Position numbers and translations under genes: made by a program. From contig NZ_FPCF01000005.1 of NCBI RefSeq assembly GCF_900116895.1, positions 1-64,000 of the forward strand: a stretch of 64,000 bases of DNA. The letters run 5' to 3'. Within the stretch, counting starts at the first letter, position 1, and each line of letters begins with the position of its first letter. Shown here piece by piece: positions 27,671-36,358 of this stretch. Under the pieces are notes generated by a model. It worked only from the letters and a program-made list of their open reading frames with translations, was not told where the DNA came from and made no database searches. This DNA is from Pseudidiomarina donghaiensis. GTDB lineage: Bacteria > Pseudomonadota > Gammaproteobacteria > Enterobacterales > Alteromonadaceae.

Positions 27671-28156
27671 CTAGTCGCGGAAGTTCTCAAACTGCAACGG
27701 TAGCTCAATGTCCGAATTACGCAGCAGCGCAATGGTTTGCTGCAAGTCGTCACGTTTTTTGCCAGTTACCCGTACTTTGTCGCCCTGAATAGACGATTGC
27801 ACTTTGATTTTGCTTTCTTTTATTTTCTTGGTGATTTCTTTGGCTAGCGGCTGATCAATGCCTTGCTTAAAGGTTAAAGCAAGACTATACAGTTTACCGC
27901 TGTGTGTTGGCTCTTCCGGCATATCAATACCGGCCAGGCTAATATTTCGCTTGGCACAATGGTTATTGAAAATGTCTTGCAGCTGACGCACTTGAAAGTC
28001 AGACTCAGAAGTTAGTGTCACAGTTAAATCGTTGAGTTCTATGGTGGCCTCAACGCCACGAAAATCGAAGCGAGTGGTCAATTCGCGAGTTGCATTGTCC
28101 ACCGCATTTTTTAGTTCAACTTTATCGATTTCAGAAACAATATCGAAACTAGGCAT
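27671..28156 (-). CDS. yajQ: YajQ family protein (nucleotide-binding)
   Basis: YajQ proteins have two ferredoxin-like domains and bind nucleotides; the Xanthomonas member binds c-di-GMP and acts as a transcription cofactor. The 161-residue protein is full length with the signature [31 protein letters not shown] and a C-terminal [22 protein letters not shown]. It is first in a leftward block with the methyltransferase and the dGTPase. It sits between two large c-di-GMP proteins on the opposite strand, so a link to them is tempting but unproven. Confidence 0.95.
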   Translation of the reverse strand: MPSFDIVSEIDKVELKNAVDNATRELTTRFDFRGVEATIELNDLTVTLTSESDFQVRQLQDIFNNHCAKRNISLAGIDMPEEPTHSGKLYSLALTFKQGIDQPLAKEITKKIKESKIKVQSSIQGDKVRVTGKKRDDLQQTIALLRNSDIELPLQFENFRD

Positions 28157-28237
28157 GGTTGCGAGTCACTCCGTGTTAATTTTCAGCATAGCTTATACTA
28201 AAATCAGTGTAGGCTAAACGAATGGAATGCACGTAAA

Positions 28238-28243
28238 TATAAT
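28238..28243 (+). promoter_or_regulatory. -10 element of the CheB-CheR-GGDEF-EAL / phytochrome operon
   Basis: A perfect TATAAT lies 24 bp before the ATG at 28267, with AAGGA at 28256-28260 as ribosome site. No good -35 hexamer is found 17 bp upstream, which suggests an activator or weak basal expression. Confidence 0.45.
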
Positions 28244-28266
28244 AACGAAGCAATTAAGGACAACGC

Positions 28267-31200
28267 ATGAGTGCGCAAGCAAATCACACTTTGGTGGTTG
28301 GTATTGGGGCATCAGCCGGTGGGCTAGAAGCTGTTAGCGAGCTTATTCGCCATTTGGATACACGTATTCCTGCATGTTTTGTGGTGTTGCAGCATTTGTC
28401 GCCCAACCACAAAAGCATGATGCCTGAAATATTATCACGTGAAACAGATTTGCCAGTGATTGGCCTGCAACGTGCAACCAAACCACGCCAAGGGACTATT
28501 TATGTGGTTCCCGCCAACAGCAATGCGATTTTTAAAGACGGCCGCATCGAGTTAACCCCAGCTGTTCCTGAGGTTTCGCCAAAACCTTCCATTAATAAGT
28601 TCTTCACGACGCTGGCAAAAGAAATGCATGACTTGGCCATTGGCGTTGTGCTGTCGGGCACGGGTAGCGATGGCACGGCTGGGCTGCGTGCTATTCAGGC
28701 CGAAGGCGGCGTTGCTATTGTACAAAAACCAGATACCGCGAAGTACCCAGGCATGCCACAGTCAGCGATTGATGCTGGTTGCGCAGATATGGTTTTGAGC
28801 CCCAAAGATATCGCCAAGCACATGCCTAGCATTGTCACTATGCATACCGACAGCAACGAAAGCATTGCGGAAAACCAGATGAAGCAAATTGTTGCCATGC
28901 TGAGTGACAGCATGAGTATGGATTTTAGTGGCTACAAGTCGGGTACTATGCAGCGGCGTATTCGACGGCGGGTTGTGTCCAGTGGTGCTGGGCGTGTGGG
29001 TGATTATATAAAACTGTTGAGCGAACGGCCTGACGAAATATCAGCGCTCGCCAGTGAGATTTTAATATCAGTGACCGCGTTTTTTCGTGACAAAGATGCT
29101 TTTGAAAGTTTTAACCAAGCATTGTTGCAGCACCTGCAAGAGCACCCAGAAAAAAATGATTTACGGGTGTGGGTGGCAGGCTGTGCAACCGGCGAAGAAG
29201 CTTACTCAGTTGCGATGCTGATTGCCGAGGCGACGGCAGGCCATGATAGCCCATTGCAGGTGCAAGTATTTGCCACCGATTTAGACGAAGAAGCCTTGCA
29301 GTTGGCTCGTCGTGGTGTGTATTCCATTGGGGCGTTGGCCGAAGTTCCAAACTACATGATTGATAAGTATTTTAAGCAAACCAGCCAGCACCTTGAGGTG
29401 AGTAAAAAAATTCGCGATATGGTGGTGTTTGCGCGCCATAATTTAGTTACTGACCCACCTTTTATGCGCGTTGACTTTGTCACCTGCCGTAATGTGCTCA
29501 TTTATTTTGAACCGAAGCTACAGCGCAAAGTGTTACAGCGGTTTCACTTTGCTTTGGCGCCCCACGGCATGTTGTTTCTTGGGCGTTCAGAAAGTATTAC
29601 CCAAGCCGAAGAGTTGTTTTATGTGGTGAACCGCCGTGACCGTCTATACGGGAAGTCTGAGCAAGCGGCTGCCTCAGTTATAAACGCGAAAGTGAGTCGT
29701 AAAGCACCTGAGCAAACCGTTGAAGACATTCCGACTAAGGACAATTTTGCATTGTTGCATCAGTTGTTGCTGGACATACGTTCCGCCATGGTTGTTTGCC
29801 GCCGTGACGGTTCGGTAATTCGCAGCATGGGTGATGTTGCACGGTTTTTTAATGAGAAAAAGATTGGGGCGAGTGAACCTAGTGACATTGGCGCGGGGGT
29901 TACCAACGCGATTATCAAGCCATTTAAAGACGAGTTGATTTCACTTATGAACCAGCTGGACTGGAACGGTAGCCGAGTATTTGGCACTGTGCAGGTCATT
30001 AAGGGTGAGTATTGGCAGTTATTGCTTATGCCGGTGCGTGAGAAAAGCGATTTGCATTTGGCTGTGGTTATTCTACCGGCTTTTTTACCCTCTGCAAAAG
30101 CGCAAGCCGAAGCCTTATTAAGCAGTGATAACGATCATGACAGCGTATTACGCGACGAGCTCAATGCGACCCGTGAGCAACTGCAAACCATGCTGGAAGA
30201 AATGGCGACATCGAATGAAGAGATGCAGTCATTAAACGAAGAAACCCAAGCGTCGAATGAAGAATTACAAGCCACCAATGAAGAGCTTGAGGCGGCCAAC
30301 GAAGAGCTACAAGCTACCAACGAAGAACTGATAAGTTTAAACCAAGAATTGAACGTTAAAACGGCCGAATTAGTGGCGTTAAACGATGAATATGAGCATG
30401 TATACGATGCTTTAGAGTTTCCGTTACTGGTACTTGATGCGCAGGGAAAGTTGCTACGTTTTAATGCCCAAGCGCAGCGGTTATTAAATTTACGCGGTCA
30501 TTCGATAGGTCGCGACTTTGCAACACTAAAGCTACCGAATTATTTGCGGAATGACAGCACAGCATTGTTTGAAAAAGTCTTTACCGAGGCTGATACCCAA
30601 AGTGTGATGGTGCGTGACGGCGAAAACGTTATACAGGTAACGGTAACGCCCGGTTTAAATAACGCTGGTGACGTTTATGCGGTGTTGGTGACGTTGATTG
30701 ACGTGAGCGATATTACCCGTGCTCAAGAACAGCTGCGGCAGTCGCAACAGCAACTCAGCCAGATTATGTCGAACACGACCATTATTTTGGCGATGAAAGA
30801 TTTATCGGGTACATACTCGTATGTAAACCCGCGCTTTATTGAGGCTTTTCAGCGCGACGAAGAAGCTGTTTTGGCACAAACCGACTTTGATGTATTTGCC
30901 CATGACTTTGCCAGTTCGGTGTGGGAACACGATTTGCGTGCCGTGCGAACGCGTCAGCCGCAAATATGTGAGCACAGTTACAGTGATAGTGAGGGGAACA
31001 CCCGTATTTACCGCATGGTACATCAAGCGTTAACCGATGATAAAGGCAAGGCCTACGCACTTATTAACGAAGCTGAAGACATTACCCAGCGCAAAAAGGC
31101 AGAGCAGCAATTACAAATTGCAGCGCGTGTTTATGAACAAGCTGGCGAGGCTATTGTCGTCATGGACGAAAACGCGTTGATTCAAACCGTGAATAGTGCC

Positions 31201-32784
31201 TTTGAAAAACTTACCGGGCGCGACGAAGAGCAGGCAAAAGACACCTGTTTTTGGAGCCTGTTACGGCTTGGACGTGAAAGCGAAGGGCCTAATAACCTAC
31301 GTAACACGCTAGATGCCGAAGGCTTTTGGCAAGGCGAAGTAACGATTGGGCGAGGCAACAACGATACCTTATCGGTGTGGTTAACAGTGAACCGTATTCA
31401 AGCCGCTGACTCGGAAAAATCTGCGTTTGTTGCGGTGTTTGCCGATATTTCGAACTTAAAAGAGTCACAGCGAAAGGCCGAATATTTAGCTACGCACGAT
31501 AGTTTAACAGGGCTGCCTAACCGTACGTTGTTTCATGATCGACTAGAGCACGCAATAGAGATTGGCAAGCGCAATCAATCTGAAGTTGGCTTGTTATTCA
31601 TTGATTTAGACAACTTTAAAACTTTGAACGACACACTAGGGCATGACGCTGGCGATGATTTGCTTATTCAAGCGGCAGAGCGGTTAAAAACGGTAGCGCG
31701 TGAAACCGACACTGTTGCGCGCCTTGGTGGTGACGAGTTCACCGTAGTCATTGCCGATAGCACCATGGCCGCGGCCGAGCGTATTGCCCGACAAACGCTC
31801 GATGTGATGAGCCAACCGTTTATTATTGGTCGGCGCAAGCACTTTATGAGTGCAAGTATTGGTATTGCGTTTTTCCCAACCGACGGCCTGGATACCACCA
31901 CGCTAGTTAAGGCTGCAGATACGGCCATGTATCGAGCCAAAGAAAACGGTCGTAATCGTTACGAAGTTTACAAAGAAGAGTTGCAGTCGCAGCTGATGCG
32001 CCATGCAAGCATGGAAAACGCATTGCGAGAAGCGCTACAAAAAGAGCAGCTGTATTTAGAGTTTCAACCAAAGTTTTCAGTGAAGAACCCTGACGAAATT
32101 ATTGGAGCGGAAGCTTTATTGCGTTGGAAAGACCCGAAGCTAGGGCAAGTAAGCCCGGCCGATTTTATTGCCGTGGCCGAGCAAAGTAACTTAATTGTCG
32201 ACGTGGATTTTTATGTGGCAACAGCGTTGATACGACAATTGGCGCGTTGGCAAAAAGACGGTGTGGACTACCCAGTTATGGCACTTAACGTGTCGCCAAA
32301 AAGCTTTCAGCACGAAAGCTATGTCGATCTTATTCTGCGCTTGCTTGACCAATATCAGGTGAAGTCGCTCATGATTCAGCTGGAACTAACTGAACGCACT
32401 TTAGTGTCGCAGCGAAACTCTGAACTTGGCAATATTGAGCGACTGCGTAATGCCGGTATTCAATTGAGTATTGATGATTTTGGCACGGGCTATTCGTCCA
32501 TGAGCTATTTGAAGCGCTTGCCGCTAGCGGAGTTGAAAATTGATAAGTCTTTTGTTGATGGCCTTGGCCTAGAAAACAACGATGAAGCCATTTCGCGTGC
32601 TATTTTGGCTATGGCAAAAGCACTGGATATTCGCACTGTAGCCGAAGGTGTGGAAACCAAGCAGCAACTTCAATGGTTACAGCAAGAGGGCTGCGATTAC
32701 GCCCAAGGCTATTATTTGGCCCGGCCGTTAAGCACTGAAGACTTTATCATTCGCCTACAACAAGGACGTAAAAATGAACACTAG
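28267..32784 (+). CDS. CheB-CheR-PAS-GGDEF-EAL fusion protein, 1505 residues
   Basis: This very large cytoplasmic protein joins chemotaxis-type protein methylation to c-di-GMP turnover. In order: CheB methylesterase (1-190) with an intact triad Ser16, His43, Asp135; CheR methyltransferase (about 205-470) with VWVAGCATGEEAYS and CRNVLIYFEP; a linker; a coiled coil of repeated ATNEEL-type heptads (about 626-711); three PAS domains (about 715-1070); GGDEF (1077-1235) with intact GGDEF and an RETD inhibitory site; and EAL (1260-1505) with intact EALLRW, DDFGTG and AEGVE. There is no receiver or kinase domain. Its end overlaps the bacteriophytochrome start by 11 bp, so the two are made together. 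Substrate for the methylation part is unknown, as no chemotaxis genes are near. Confidence 0.93.
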   Translation: MSAQANHTLVVGIGASAGGLEAVSELIRHLDTRIPACFVVLQHLSPNHKSMMPEILSRETDLPVIGLQRATKPRQGTIYVVPANSNAIFKDGRIELTPAVPEVSPKPSINKFFTTLAKEMHDLAIGVVLSGTGSDGTAGLRAIQAEGGVAIVQKPDTAKYPGMPQSAIDAGCADMVLSPKDIAKHMPSIVTMHTDSNESIAENQMKQIVAMLSDSMSMDFSGYKSGTMQRRIRRRVVSSGAGRVGDYIKLLSERPDEISALASEILISVTAFFRDKDAFESFNQALLQHLQEHPEKNDLRVWVAGCATGEEAYSVAMLIAEATAGHDSPLQVQVFATDLDEEALQLARRGVYSIGALAEVPNYMIDKYFKQTSQHLEVSKKIRDMVVFARHNLVTDPPFMRVDFVTCRNVLIYFEPKLQRKVLQRFHFALAPHGMLFLGRSESITQAEELFYVVNRRDRLYGKSEQAAASVINAKVSRKAPEQTVEDIPTKDNFALLHQLLLDIRSAMVVCRRDGSVIRSMGDVARFFNEKKIGASEPSDIGAGVTNAIIKPFKDELISLMNQLDWNGSRVFGTVQVIKGEYWQLLLMPVREKSDLHLAVVILPAFLPSAKAQAEALLSSDNDHDSVLRDELNATREQLQTMLEEMATSNEEMQSLNEETQASNEELQATNEELEAANEELQATNEELISLNQELNVKTAELVALNDEYEHVYDALEFPLLVLDAQGKLLRFNAQAQRLLNLRGHSIGRDFATLKLPNYLRNDSTALFEKVFTEADTQSVMVRDGENVIQVTVTPGLNNAGDVYAVLVTLIDVSDITRAQEQLRQSQQQLSQIMSNTTIILAMKDLSGTYSYVNPRFIEAFQRDEEAVLAQTDFDVFAHDFASSVWEHDLRAVRTRQPQICEHSYSDSEGNTRIYRMVHQALTDDKGKAYALINEAEDITQRKKAEQQLQIAARVYEQAGEAIVVMDENALIQTVNSAFEKLTGRDEEQAKDTCFWSLLRLGRESEGPNNLRNTLDAEGFWQGEVTIGRGNNDTLSVWLTVNRIQAADSEKSAFVAVFADISNLKESQRKAEYLATHDSLTGLPNRTLFHDRLEHAIEIGKRNQSEVGLLFIDLDNFKTLNDTLGHDAGDDLLIQAAERLKTVARETDTVARLGGDEFTVVIADSTMAAAERIARQTLDVMSQPFIIGRRKHFMSASIGIAFFPTDGLDTTTLVKAADTAMYRAKENGRNRYEVYKEELQSQLMRHASMENALREALQKEQLYLEFQPKFSVKNPDEIIGAEALLRWKDPKLGQVSPADFIAVAEQSNLIVDVDFYVATALIRQLARWQKDGVDYPVMALNVSPKSFQHESYVDLILRLLDQYQVKSLMIQLELTERTLVSQRNSELGNIERLRNAGIQLSIDDFGTGYSSMSYLKRLPLAELKIDKSFVDGLGLENNDEAISRAILAMAKALDIRTVAEGVETKQQLQWLQQEGCDYAQGYYLARPLSTEDFIIRLQQGRKNEH

Positions 32785-34222
32785 TCAACGTGGATTTATT
32801 GCAGCCTGTGAACGAGAACAGTTGCATTTAAGCGGGGCTATACAAGCCTACGGCGCTATGATTATTGCCAACCAACATGGTCAAATAACCCATGTGTCAG
32901 AACAGGTCGGTGAGTTTTACCCTGAGATAAGCATTAAAAGTGTCGGCCATGGGCTACCTGATGAATTGTGGAATTTGTTTCGCCAATTTGAAGGCCAAAC
33001 ATTATGGTTTTCAGACGAGATTTTGGGCGCACAGGGTGAGCTTGATGTGGTGTTAAACCCGGTTGGACAGGAGCAGGTTGCTATCGAGCTGCTGCCGAGC
33101 CACCCGTCGCCAAATTTGCGCTCAGCACTCAGTGTATTGCCGAAATCCATAATGGATAACGAGGGCTTAAAAGCATGCCGACAAAAATTAGTTGATTATA
33201 TTGCTGAATTGACTGGTTTTGAGCGCACAATTTACTATCACTTTTTGCCGTCAGGTGATGGCGAAGTGTTGGCCGAGTCATGCTCACGTTCTCATTTAGG
33301 TAGTTACTTGCAGTTGCGCTTTCCGGCCAACGATATTCCACAAATTGCCCGTTCACTGTATTTAAAAAACCCGTGGCGCTGTATTTTTGACGCCAAGACT
33401 GAATCGGTGTCTTTAGTGAGTCGTGACGATAGCGTGCCTGACTTAACCCATGCGGTATTGCGCAGTGTATCGCCGGTGCATATTCACTACATGAACAATA
33501 TGGGGGTTCGCTCTTCGGTATCTTGGTCTATTGCGGGCAAAGACGACTTGCTGGCGCTGCTTTCGATACACGACAGCCAAGCTAAACAATTACCGTTTAG
33601 CCTGCTCGATCACATTAACGAACTTGTTGAGCGGTATAACTTTTTACTGCGCGAGTATCGCACTCAGCAGCGGATGAATTTGCACGACCGATTACAGTCT
33701 CAATTTAACTATTTTGCCGATAGATTTGGCAATTTAAGCGACGCTGAAAATTTGTGGGAAGAGCTCGCCACTTGGTTGATGGACGAATTTAATGCGGATG
33801 GCGTGGTGTTGCAAACGCCGCTGCAACGACTCCGTTTTGGGGCTGCATTAGAAGATCACGCCGTTGATATTTTGGTTCGCTTTATGAAAACGCAAGACGA
33901 CTTGGTGTGGGTAACTGATAATTTTTTAGAAGACCTGCCAGCGGTTGAACTTAGTCAAGTGGCCGGTGTTGCAGCGTTACGAAGTAGTAATCAAGCAGAA
34001 CACCACGCCCAACTATTTTTGTGTCGCAATGCCGAGTTGTATCAAGTGGCGTGGGGTGGGCGCCCAGACAAGCCGTTAGAGACGGATAACCCAGATATGC
34101 CCATTTCACCGCGTCGGTCATTTGAAAAATGGATTGAAACACGTCACTCGTTTAGTGCCCCGTGGGATGAAAACACCCGCATAAAATTAATGAAAATGCG
34201 TTTACTACTCAATGAGTTTTAA
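32774..34222 (+). CDS. Bacteriophytochrome photosensory module without output domain
   Basis: Bacteriophytochromes bind biliverdin and switch between red- and far-red-absorbing forms. The 482-residue protein is only the photosensory core: PAS (about 12-110), GAF (140-310) and PHY (320-482). Cys12, in CEREQLHLSGAIQAYG, is placed exactly as the biliverdin-attaching Cys. The GAF has PANDIP (normally PASDIP) with its Asp, and SPVHIHYMNNMGV with the chromophore His. The PHY tongue ends in PRRSF (446-450) followed by the usual EKW and the protein stops 32 residues later, where a histidine kinase normally starts. It is therefore either a light-sensing partner for the CheB-CheR-GGDEF-EAL protein it overlaps by 11 bp, or a free light switch. 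Confidence 0.92.
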   Translation: MNTSQRGFIAACEREQLHLSGAIQAYGAMIIANQHGQITHVSEQVGEFYPEISIKSVGHGLPDELWNLFRQFEGQTLWFSDEILGAQGELDVVLNPVGQEQVAIELLPSHPSPNLRSALSVLPKSIMDNEGLKACRQKLVDYIAELTGFERTIYYHFLPSGDGEVLAESCSRSHLGSYLQLRFPANDIPQIARSLYLKNPWRCIFDAKTESVSLVSRDDSVPDLTHAVLRSVSPVHIHYMNNMGVRSSVSWSIAGKDDLLALLSIHDSQAKQLPFSLLDHINELVERYNFLLREYRTQQRMNLHDRLQSQFNYFADRFGNLSDAENLWEELATWLMDEFNADGVVLQTPLQRLRFGAALEDHAVDILVRFMKTQDDLVWVTDNFLEDLPAVELSQVAGVAALRSSNQAEHHAQLFLCRNAELYQVAWGGRPDKPLETDNPDMPISPRRSFEKWIETRHSFSAPWDENTRIKLMKMRLLLNEF

Positions 34223-34231
34223 TTTTTATAT

Positions 34232-34247
34232 AGACATCTAAACGTCT
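34232..34247. promoter_or_regulatory. MetJ operator (two tandem met boxes) before the metX-like gene
   Basis: AGACATCT (34232-34239) and AAACGTCT (34240-34247) are adjacent 8-bp boxes, 7/8 and 6/8 matches to AGACGTCT. A TATATT at 34247-34252 could be the -10 element they cover. MetJ with SAM would repress here when methionine is plentiful. Confidence 0.85.
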
Positions 34248-34279
34248 ATATTGATATTTGCGGATAAACTCGCTACATT

Positions 34280-34310
34280 AGCCCTCATGTTTAGCCATGA
34301 GGGCTTTTTT
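34280..34310 (+). terminator. Terminator hairpin whose U-run touches the metX-like start codon
   Basis: AGCCCTCATG (34280-34289) pairs perfectly with CATGAGGGCT (34296-34305), loop TTTAGC, then a T-run to 34310. The ATG follows at 34311. The ribosome site GAGGG is inside the right arm. It may end the phytochrome transcript, or attenuate metX expression by termination or by hiding the ribosome site. Confidence 0.8.
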
Positions 34311-35222
34311 ATGAGCCAAGTATTACGCAGCAAGGTTGCTGGTGGTGAGCTTGTTCTGTCGGTGTTAGGGGGAGCCAGTGACGCTAACCCGTCAGCGCCG
34401 TTGGTATTAGTGCTAGGCGGTATTTCGGGCGACCGCAATGCCATTAACCAGCACGATACTGGTTGGTGGCAAGGTTTGGCGGAAGCGGTAAATCCAAACA
34501 GCTACCGGGTTGTTCAGGTGGACTACGCTGGCGGCACCGGTGAGTCTGAAGTTAGCTCATTACCAACCAGTATTGCCGAGCAAGCCGCGCTTATTTCATC
34601 AGCGCTACAGCAACATAGCCTGCTTGAGTTTCATGCCGTGGTGGGCGGCTCCTATGGTGGCTTAGTGGCACTGGAATTAGCCCAGCACAAGGCCCTGACT
34701 ATTAAGCGTTTGGCTATTATTGGTGCGGCGCACCGGCCGACTGCGCAGGCCGTTATGCTGCGTGCTCTGCAGCGTGAATTTGTGCGCCTAGGTGAAGCCG
34801 CCCAGCAACCTGAGCGTGGTGTGCAGTTGGCACGTGCTTTAGCCATGATGAGCTATCGCAGCGCTGAGGGTATGGACAGCTTCTACCCCGACCCACAAGA
34901 CGCGGTTGCTTATATTGAAAGTCGTGGGTTACGCACTGTGCAGCGCTCATTGCCGCGCGCCCGACAGCTGTTTGAAGTGTTTGGCCCCGCACTTGATAAC
35001 TACCGTATTGAGCCGAGCAATATTGAGCAGCCGACGTTATTGATTGGCTTTGATAGCGATCAACTAGTGCCGCCAAGCGTGCTTGAGGAATTTGCTGATA
35101 GGCTCCCCGATTGTCACGGTTGTCATATTTTTAGGTCGTTGTACGGTCATGATGGCTTCATAAAAAACACCGCAGACTATGCCACCACTTTAAGTTATTT
35201 TTTGGAGCAGTCATGTCACTAG
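34311..35222 (+). CDS. Homoserine O-acyltransferase-like alpha/beta hydrolase (short MetX)
   Basis: MetX activates homoserine with acetyl- or succinyl-CoA for methionine synthesis. From ATG 34311 the protein is 303 residues, shorter than the usual ~370, but it has the family pieces: LVLGGISGDRN, the nucleophile elbow GGSYGG (Ser) in place of GGSMGG, Asp in GFDSDQLVP and His in LYGHDGFIKN. The short form is seen in other marine gammaproteobacteria; I cannot tell acetyl from succinyl preference. It sits behind MetJ boxes and overlaps the homoserine dehydrogenase gene by 10 bp, and metY follows, which together secure a methionine role. Confidence 0.85.
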   Translation: MSQVLRSKVAGGELVLSVLGGASDANPSAPLVLVLGGISGDRNAINQHDTGWWQGLAEAVNPNSYRVVQVDYAGGTGESEVSSLPTSIAEQAALISSALQQHSLLEFHAVVGGSYGGLVALELAQHKALTIKRLAIIGAAHRPTAQAVMLRALQREFVRLGEAAQQPERGVQLARALAMMSYRSAEGMDSFYPDPQDAVAYIESRGLRTVQRSLPRARQLFEVFGPALDNYRIEPSNIEQPTLLIGFDSDQLVPPSVLEEFADRLPDCHGCHIFRSLYGHDGFIKNTADYATTLSYFLEQSCH

Positions 35223-36256
35223 GAATTATTGTGGTTGGTCTTGGCAACATTGGTGGAACTTGGTTGCGCGATTATGCCAAGCGCTTGCCGGCGGGCGTAC
35301 AAATTTTTGGCGCAGCAAATTCGAAGCAGTTTTGGCGCTGGCCGTTACCAAACAATTGGCGCGATGTGCGCGACACGCAAGACGTTATTGCGGCAGTTAC
35401 CACAGCCACTCAGGCGGGGGGGCGGGAGTTTTCTAACCTCGTCGTGCTTGACCTGACGGCCTCAAAAGACGTTAGCCGAGCTTACCCGCAGTGGATAGCG
35501 GCTGGCGCCCATTTAATTAGCGCCAACAAATATGCAGGCTCTAGCCACCCAAATTTTTACCGGCAGGTGCGCAACGCCTTAACCGAACATCAGCGCTATT
35601 GGCTTTACAATACCACTGTGGGCGCAGGGCTACCGATACAAAAGGCGGTACGCGAACGCCTAGACTGTCATGACACGATTGAAGTCATGGAGGGTAACTT
35701 TTCTGGGTCATTGTCATGGGTTTTTCAGCAGTATAGACCTGGTGATAAGCTTTCGGATTGGCTGCGAAAAGCCGCTGAACAGCACTTAACAGAGCCAGAC
35801 CCACGGCTTGATTTGAGCGGCATGGATGTGGCGCGGAAGTTACTCATTTTGGCGCGCGATGCGGGTTGGGAGTTACAATTAGCAGATATTCAGCTACACA
35901 ATTTAGTTCCCGCTAGTTTGCGTGACTGTTCAGTTAGTCACTTTTGGCGTGAAGCAGAAGCTTTTGACGCAGACTTTGAGCAATGGCGCTTGCGTGAGCA
36001 CCCGCACGCAACGCAGTTTTGTTATATCGGTTCGGTACACAAATCAGCTGAAGGGAAAATAATCGCCAAGGCGCGACTGCAGCCTATCGATCAGCAGTCA
36101 GCCTATGCACACTTACCTCCGGGCAATGCTAATTTTATTATTCGTAGCCAGCAATATCACACCAACCCATTGGTTATACAAGGGCCTGGCGCTGGGCCGG
36201 AGGTAACAGCTACGGGCGTGCACAGTGATATTTTGGAATTATTAAAGCAACTGTAA
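35213..36256 (+). CDS. Monofunctional homoserine dehydrogenase-like protein
   Basis: Homoserine dehydrogenase reduces aspartate semialdehyde to homoserine. In gammaproteobacteria it is usually fused to aspartokinase (ThrA, MetL); this 347-residue protein is the dehydrogenase half alone. It has the NAD(P) motif GLGNIGG (~9), SANKYAGSS in place of TANKKA, NTTVGAGLPIQ (the catalytic-domain signature) and MEGNFSGSLSW. There is no ACT domain, so threonine feedback is not expected. It overlaps the metX-like gene by 10 bp, hence supplies homoserine directly to it, under MetJ. Confidence 0.88.
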   Translation: MSLGIIVVGLGNIGGTWLRDYAKRLPAGVQIFGAANSKQFWRWPLPNNWRDVRDTQDVIAAVTTATQAGGREFSNLVVLDLTASKDVSRAYPQWIAAGAHLISANKYAGSSHPNFYRQVRNALTEHQRYWLYNTTVGAGLPIQKAVRERLDCHDTIEVMEGNFSGSLSWVFQQYRPGDKLSDWLRKAAEQHLTEPDPRLDLSGMDVARKLLILARDAGWELQLADIQLHNLVPASLRDCSVSHFWREAEAFDADFEQWRLREHPHATQFCYIGSVHKSAEGKIIAKARLQPIDQQSAYAHLPPGNANFIIRSQQYHTNPLVIQGPGAGPEVTATGVHSDILELLKQL

Positions 36257-36261
36257 AAAAA

Positions 36262-36350
36262 CACTTGCGTCATGGATTGGTTTAATTATTATGGACGTCT
36301 AAACATCTATACGTTTTTAAATCTAAAATTTATAAGCTCAGACGCAAGTG
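36262..36350. repeat. 10-bp perfect inverted repeat enclosing the metY MetJ sites
   Basis: CACTTGCGTC (36262-36271) and GACGCAAGTG (36341-36350) are exact inverted copies, 69 bp apart, flanking the met boxes. The right arm runs into the GTGAGG ribosome site of metY. It could form a long-range RNA stem if transcription begins upstream, for example in read-through from the dehydrogenase gene. Confidence 0.6.
36293..36316. promoter_or_regulatory. MetJ operator (three tandem met boxes) before metY
   Basis: GGACGTCT (36293-36300), AAACATCT (36301-36308) and ATACGTTT (36309-36316) are 8-bp tandem boxes matching AGACGTCT at 7/8, 6/8 and 6/8; a fourth weak one follows at 36317-36324. They lie 43 bp before the metY start, giving metY its own MetJ control. 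Confidence 0.85.
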
Positions 36351-36358
36351 AGGTTTTC

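Noticed and set aside
34232-34310. SAM riboswitch in the metX leader
   Set aside because: The leader is far too short and has only one hairpin; tandem met boxes explain regulation.
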